NCBI RefSeq assembly: GCF_900215325.1
Contig: NZ_OCMS01000002.1
Span: 496,001-560,000 of the forward strand
DNA: 64,000 bases
Direction of reading: 5' to 3'
Source of the DNA: Fibrobacter sp. UWB16
GTDB lineage: Bacteria > Fibrobacterota > Fibrobacteria > Fibrobacterales > Fibrobacteraceae
Shown here: positions 60,075-64,000 of the stretch, piece after piece
Position numbering within the stretch: position 1 is the stretch's first letter
Layout: every line of letters starts with the position of its first letter
Translations under genes and position numbers: made by a program
Notes under the pieces: model-generated
What the model saw: the letters and a program-made list of their open reading frames with translations, nothing else
What the model was told of the DNA's origin: nothing
The model's database searches: none

Positions 60075-60898
60075 TGGCAGGACAGAGAATGGAATACATC
60101 GGGCTTAACCGAAGCGAGTTGAAATATCGCTTTACGGCTGGGCGCATGCCGACAGAAGAAGACTTTATGAGTCTTATCGATTCCATGGTGAACGCTGTGG
60201 ATGATGGCTTTAGGGTCTCCGAAGAAAACGGCCTCGAAATTAAGCAGAGAAGAGATAACAGCCGCTTGGCGAGCTTTTTCTCGAACTTGGCAGAACGCAA
60301 GCCGGAGTGGTTTGCGAGTGTCCGCAAGAACATTGAGCAGGGCGAGACTTGTTTAAATATCAAGACGCCCGAAATGAAAGAAGATGAGACTGCCGTAACG
60401 CTTTTGAGCAAACGTTCGGCCGAAAATCCTGAAGGTGCTTCTGAAATCCGCATGGGCGTTGGCTGTGTTACGCCGCAAAGCGAACTTGACGTTAATGGCG
60501 TGATTGCATCGAAGGGCCGTCTCGGTTACGAAAATGAAAATCTCGAAGTCGTTGCCGATGGCGAATGGCACGATGTGACCGAAGTTTTGACCGGTTGCCA
60601 GTGCTTTGAAATTGTTGCAGGTGTGGGTGGCAACGAAGGCGATGGCAAGTTTGCGCTTGCGCATGCGATTGCAGTCAATACGTTCAATAAAAATCCGTCT
60701 ATCAATTTGACGCAGTCGTATAGCGGTGGGCGAGGCTCCAAAATCGACATCCGCTGGAAAACGGCTGCGAACAAGTTTGAATTCACGCTCCAACTGCGTG
60801 TACATCACAAGTACGATGACGAAGGAAAAGTCAAGGTGCGTTATCGCTTGACCAAGCTCTGGTACGATACGCAAATGATTGGATCAATTGGTAAATGA
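60074..60898 (+). CDS. eCIS-operon protein with fibre-like region, candidate receptor-binding or adhesin part
   Basis: 274 residues. The N-terminus is polar (MEYIGLNRSELKYRF, DFMSLIDSMVNAVDDGF) and the middle has SELDVNGVIASKGRLGYEN, which is like the collar sequences of tail fibres and chaperone-of-endosialidase-type proteins. The C-terminal part (WHDVTEVLTGCQCFEIVAGV, LQLRVHHKYDDEGKVKVRYR) is a beta-rich domain of unknown fold. It could be a fibre or spike that touches the target cell, or a baseplate component. SD AAGGAG at 60062-60067 is best spaced from ATG 60074; ATG 60071 is also possible. It overlaps the next gene by 4 bp. Confidence 0.7.
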   Translation: MAGQRMEYIGLNRSELKYRFTAGRMPTEEDFMSLIDSMVNAVDDGFRVSEENGLEIKQRRDNSRLASFFSNLAERKPEWFASVRKNIEQGETCLNIKTPEMKEDETAVTLLSKRSAENPEGASEIRMGVGCVTPQSELDVNGVIASKGRLGYENENLEVVADGEWHDVTEVLTGCQCFEIVAGVGGNEGDGKFALAHAIAVNTFNKNPSINLTQSYSGGRGSKIDIRWKTAANKFEFTLQLRVHHKYDDEGKVKVRYRLTKLWYDTQMIGSIGK

Positions 60899-62250
60899 GT
60901 GAATTCAACTCCATAACGATATCTCGTCAAGAGGTAAGACCGTTCGATTATGCGACTCTGCGGCAAGAGGCCATAGGGCTTGCGCAGAAGTTGAGCGGGA
61001 AAATCTGGACCGACTATAACGTTCACGATCCGGGCGTTACAATTTTGGAACAGATGGTCTTTACGCTCACGGAACTCGGCTACAAGACGGGTTTCGATGT
61101 CGAAGATTACCTCGCTTCGTTTGACGGGAATATCGATTATGAATCGCAGGCACTTTATGCGCCGGCGCTTGTGATGCAGGAATTCCCTGTGACTCAGGAT
61201 GAATACGCGTCATTTTTCAAGTCGCGCATTTACTGCGAAAGACACTTCACCAAATTGCGCTGTTATCCGCAAAAAGTCCGTTTTACAACGGACGATAACG
61301 GGTGCTACCGCGTTGAAATCTATATGGCGGGTAGCGTCAATGACCACGTGAGCGGTGAAATCTTTGAACGTTTTTGGAGACTCTGGCGTAAGTGGCGCTG
61401 CATGGGTGATTACGTCTCGGATTTGCGTATCAAGTGGATGGGTGGCGAACCGAATTTTGTAGAAAGTGACGTTCGCGCAAACATTCGCTCAGTTGACGCT
61501 GATGACGATGAAGCGGAAGAAATTTTTCCAACTGGAACGCATCACGATGTCACCGATTTTACGCCGATGATTGAACTTTTCCCGACGATTTATAGGGAAG
61601 GGGAGAGTGCTGAATCGCTAAAAGGTTATCTCGCTCCGATTGAGTTCGTGTTCAAAAAGTTTTTGGATGTTTTGGACCATTTCCCGGAGCTTTTCTCGAT
61701 TCGTGGGGCGCGTTCGGCAAAGGTCTTTGAAAATCTGGAACGCTACAATTTGGCGCTTGACCAGATGCTAGCCATGTACGGCGTGCATTTCCCGAAGTTT
61801 AGCTTTATTGCGTTGCCGCGTCTCGTGAGTTGCAAGGTTGCTTTCTTGCAGCACCTCCCGGAATTGTTATTGCATCGCGTTGGCTATGCCTGGCGCCGCC
61901 GTGTGGAATTGATGCTCGGAATTCTCCGAGACCGCCTAGATAAACTTGAAATTTTCAACATCGATGGATTGCTTGTTGACGAAAAGGTTGGGCGCGTCCA
62001 CATTGTAATGTTTGCCGATGATGATTTGACTCGCGAATCGCTTGACGATGTAGAACAGTTCATTTGCAATGAAATCCCTGCCCATTTGCTCCCCGTGATT
62101 TACTGGGTGCCCAAACGCGAAAGCCATGCCTTTGCTGAACTTTATAAGGACTGGAAATTCGATGGTCCGATGAAACTTACGATGTCGCCGCGCATGGTCG
62201 ATTGGCTCTTGGCGCATAAACAGTTCATTTCAAAGAAGGTTTGGCTATGA
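60895..62250 (+). CDS. eCIS second baseplate wedge protein (Pvc12-like)
   Basis: 451 residues. IWTDYNVHDPGVTILEQMVF near residue 37 is a strong signature of baseplate-J-like proteins from Bacteroidetes-type eCIS and T6SS-iv clusters. The remaining helical/beta mix (about 200-450) includes IFNIDGLLVDEKVGRVHIVM. The start (ATGAG at 60895) overlaps the previous stop and its own stop overlaps the next start, so translation is coupled on both sides. Confidence 0.85.
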   Translation: MSEFNSITISRQEVRPFDYATLRQEAIGLAQKLSGKIWTDYNVHDPGVTILEQMVFTLTELGYKTGFDVEDYLASFDGNIDYESQALYAPALVMQEFPVTQDEYASFFKSRIYCERHFTKLRCYPQKVRFTTDDNGCYRVEIYMAGSVNDHVSGEIFERFWRLWRKWRCMGDYVSDLRIKWMGGEPNFVESDVRANIRSVDADDDEAEEIFPTGTHHDVTDFTPMIELFPTIYREGESAESLKGYLAPIEFVFKKFLDVLDHFPELFSIRGARSAKVFENLERYNLALDQMLAMYGVHFPKFSFIALPRLVSCKVAFLQHLPELLLHRVGYAWRRRVELMLGILRDRLDKLEIFNIDGLLVDEKVGRVHIVMFADDDLTRESLDDVEQFICNEIPAHLLPVIYWVPKRESHAFAELYKDWKFDGPMKLTMSPRMVDWLLAHKQFISKKVWL

Positions 62251-63356
62251 GTGAATCGCTGAACATCATTGAAAACATGAACATGAATATTACCGTTGAA
62301 GATTCTTCTTTACCGGTCGCTTCGGAGCGTGAATTGCACAGCTTTGCGCATGGTGCGTTGATTGAAACGCTTGATGACGTGCTCGCTGAAGTGAATGTGG
62401 ATGGTGATGTAGAGCTTGATTCATTGACGATTGATTTGAACATCGAAGCTTCTGGCGATGTGTTTCAGCAAATTACCGATGCGTTGCGTGATGCGCTGAA
62501 ATCGAAACTCGGTTCGGCTGTATTCAAGGCGCAGAGTAAGCCCTTGACGATGATGCTTGCCGATGTTTACCGCCAGCACATGCCGATAGACAAATCGAGC
62601 AATCTCGAACATCGCTTTGATGCGCTTGCCGAGAGCTGGAATGATGAACATCAGGGCCAAAAGTTCAATCCGCTTGCGTTCTCGGAATCTGTAATCAAGA
62701 AAATGCAGGCCGAAAATCCGCAAATGGACGTTCAGCAGATTGCCTACGTGGTTTACCAGCGTATTTTGCAGATGAAAAATGCGAAAGCCGCGCATGCTCC
62801 CGATAAAAATGCTCGCACGAACGAACAGAATTCTGCGCACTTCTCGAATACAACGCACGAGGTTATGGATTCAGGCTTGGTGCTGCTTGCTCCGTATTTG
62901 CCTGCACTTTTCGAGCGCACGGGATGCATTGAAAAAGGCGCTTTCGTAAACGAAGATTCTCAGCACAAGGCCCTTGCGGTACTCAAGTATGCGGCTTTCG
63001 GTAATTATGCGGAACCGCCCAAAGATGCCGCTGTGATGAACCTCCTTTGCAATTTGCCTGTGATGCCCGTGCTCTACGCCGATGAACTCCCGAAAGTCTC
63101 GGATAGCGAAAAGGAACTTGTCGATTCGCTGCTCAAGGCCGTTGTGGCGAACTGGAAAGCAGTGGGCCATATGTCGCCCGATGGGTTACGCGGTACGTAT
63201 TTTGTGCGAAACGGAACTGTTGAAACATCGGGGGCCTCGGATATGCTGACTGTTGAAACGAAAACATTCGACATCTTGCTTGACAAGCTCCCGTGGGGCT
63301 ACTCCATGATAAAACACCCGTGGATGAAAAAGGTCTTAAATGTTAAATGGAGATGA
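62247..63356 (+). CDS. eCIS tape-measure-type protein, CIS_TMP family (Pvc14-like), short
   Basis: 369 residues. The C-terminus carries the conserved block of contractile-injection-system tape-measure proteins: AVVANWKAVGHMSPDGLRGT, YFVRNG and LDKLPWGYSMIKHPWMKKVL. The N-terminal ~120 residues are acidic and the middle includes VLLAPYLPALFERTGCIEKG. Tape-measure length usually sets tube length, and this one is short. ATG 62247 overlaps the previous stop (ATGA); AAGG lies upstream. An in-frame TTG at 62241 was rejected. Confidence 0.88.
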   Translation: MSESLNIIENMNMNITVEDSSLPVASERELHSFAHGALIETLDDVLAEVNVDGDVELDSLTIDLNIEASGDVFQQITDALRDALKSKLGSAVFKAQSKPLTMMLADVYRQHMPIDKSSNLEHRFDALAESWNDEHQGQKFNPLAFSESVIKKMQAENPQMDVQQIAYVVYQRILQMKNAKAAHAPDKNARTNEQNSAHFSNTTHEVMDSGLVLLAPYLPALFERTGCIEKGAFVNEDSQHKALAVLKYAAFGNYAEPPKDAAVMNLLCNLPVMPVLYADELPKVSDSEKELVDSLLKAVVANWKAVGHMSPDGLRGTYFVRNGTVETSGASDMLTVETKTFDILLDKLPWGYSMIKHPWMKKVLNVKWR

Positions 63357-63364
63357 GGCGCGCG

Positions 63365-64000
63365 ATGAGTCTTGATTTGACAAATGAAATTGATTGGTGC
63401 AAGTCGGTGATTGACCTGCGTTTTTCGCAGTATTTTTCGGCCGACGATTCCGAAGATAAAAAGCTCCAGATCGAAATGCTCTCGCCGCCGGAACTTGATG
63501 ACGATTCTCCGTATGGACAAGTTGTCGCTGATTTTGAACTTGGATTTTATGAGCGCTTGGTTATTGCACTTGCGCTGCTCCCGCACCTTTGCCCGCAGGC
63601 GCTCGATTCTTTTCTGTTGAACAATCGCACTCTTGGCCGCCCGTACACGGAATTTGGTGGCTGGCGCAGCAAGAGCCATTCGGGATTCTTGCCCACGTGC
63701 GAAACGGCGCTATTTTTGCTTGCGGGGAACGATATCGAAAAACGATTGCAGATGATGGCGCTGTTCGATACATCTTCTACGCTTTTTGCAGAACGCATTT
63801 TGCAACTCGAATACGGTGAACCGGGCGAACCCGCGAACTCGGCGGCACTCCGCGTGTCATCGGAATACTTGCAGTACTTTACGACCGGCGTTAAAAACAA
63901 GCCTGATTTTAGCATGCATTTCCCTGCAAAGCTCATCACGACGAATTTGCATTGGGATGACCTTGTGCTCGGCGAAGAGACTCTTGATGATATCAATCAG
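63365..64000 (+). CDS. N-terminal part of the eCIS AAA+ ATPase (Pvc15-like), cut by window edge
   Basis: The frame opens at ATG 63365, eight bases past the tape-measure stop and behind GAGGCG, and remains open to the last base, giving 212 residues without a stop. TFARRRSIL-like shadows aside, the visible part is an accessory domain, and it ends in LITTNLHWDDLVLGEETLDD, the segment that normally precedes the Walker A region in eCIS ATPases. The Walker motifs lie beyond the window. The ATPase is thought to aid assembly or cargo handling in the producing cell. Confidence 0.8.
   Translation, partial: MSLDLTNEIDWCKSVIDLRFSQYFSADDSEDKKLQIEMLSPPELDDDSPYGQVVADFELGFYERLVIALALLPHLCPQALDSFLLNNRTLGRPYTEFGGWRSKSHSGFLPTCETALFLLAGNDIEKRLQMMALFDTSSTLFAERILQLEYGEPGEPANSAALRVSSEYLQYFTTGVKNKPDFSMHFPAKLITTNLHWDDLVLGEETLDDINQ

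Noticed and set aside
49818-64000. Prophage or type VI secretion system
   Set aside because: No head, portal, terminase, lysis or integrase genes are seen, and no TssJLM-type membrane genes; DUF4255, CIS_TMP and the pre-AAA segment favour an eCIS. The locus continues past the window, so this is provisional.
1-64000. tRNA or rRNA genes
   Set aside because: No cloverleaf-like stretch with a recognisable GTTCRANNC T-arm, and no rRNA sequence, was noticed on either strand in the gaps between genes.

Overview
The window looks like a chromosome segment of a Fibrobacter species (Fibrobacterota, fibre-degrading gut bacteria). The evidence is internal. Four tandem ~900-residue lipoproteins match the TIGR02171 paralogous family described from Fibrobacter succinogenes. 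Secreted enzymes carry Ser-rich linkers and a C-terminal sorting-like domain. There is a GH8 cellulase, a family 1 pectate lyase and a Ser/Glu-rich five-module surface protein. Assignments come from reading motifs by eye; no database search was run.

Layout. 1-8.4 kb is core metabolism: a gene cut by the left edge, galE, a MscS-type channel, an aromatic amino acid cluster (chorismate mutase, prephenate dehydrogenase, a degenerate EPSP-synthase homologue), nadK, an rRNA pseudouridine synthase gene with an in-frame palindromic repeat, and hisC. 8.4-16.3 kb is mixed: a small membrane protein, the pectate lyase, a DinJ/YafQ toxin-antitoxin pair, an arginase-fold protein, guanine deaminase, a radical SAM/SPASM protein with a dihydrouridine synthase, the XTP/dITP pyrophosphatase and a TM2 protein. 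16.4-32.4 kb is an envelope block on one strand: an AlgX/AlgJ-like lipoprotein, a SirB1-type transglutaminase-fold membrane protein, four TIGR02171 lipoproteins nearly end to end, and a polytopic GT-C-like membrane protein. 32.4-36.5 kb holds the GH8 cellulase and the five-module Ser-rich protein. 36.8-47.8 kb is mixed: a 1481-residue CoA-dehydratase activase-type protein, an Rpn-type nuclease, a small secreted protein, a second AlgX-like protein, a lone HigA-like regulator, PmbA, and a YiiX-like papain-fold hydrolase.

47.9-64 kb is the most striking region. A LuxR-HTH/TPR regulator is divergent, across 542 bp of AT-rich DNA with two inverted repeats, from a long tightly packed operon encoding an extracellular contractile injection system (eCIS; PVC/Afp/AlgoCIS-like). 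It encodes a DUF4255 cap, an unknown protein, sheath, two tube proteins, a DUF5908-like micro-protein, a LysM baseplate protein, VgrG-like spike, PAAR tip, gp25, two large baseplate wedge proteins, a fibre-like protein, a short tape-measure protein and the start of the eCIS AAA+ ATPase, which runs off the window. The YiiX-like hydrolase beside the regulator is a candidate cargo or accessory protein.

Intergenic DNA carries at least three families of short palindromic or tandem repeats, two of which intrude into coding sequence.
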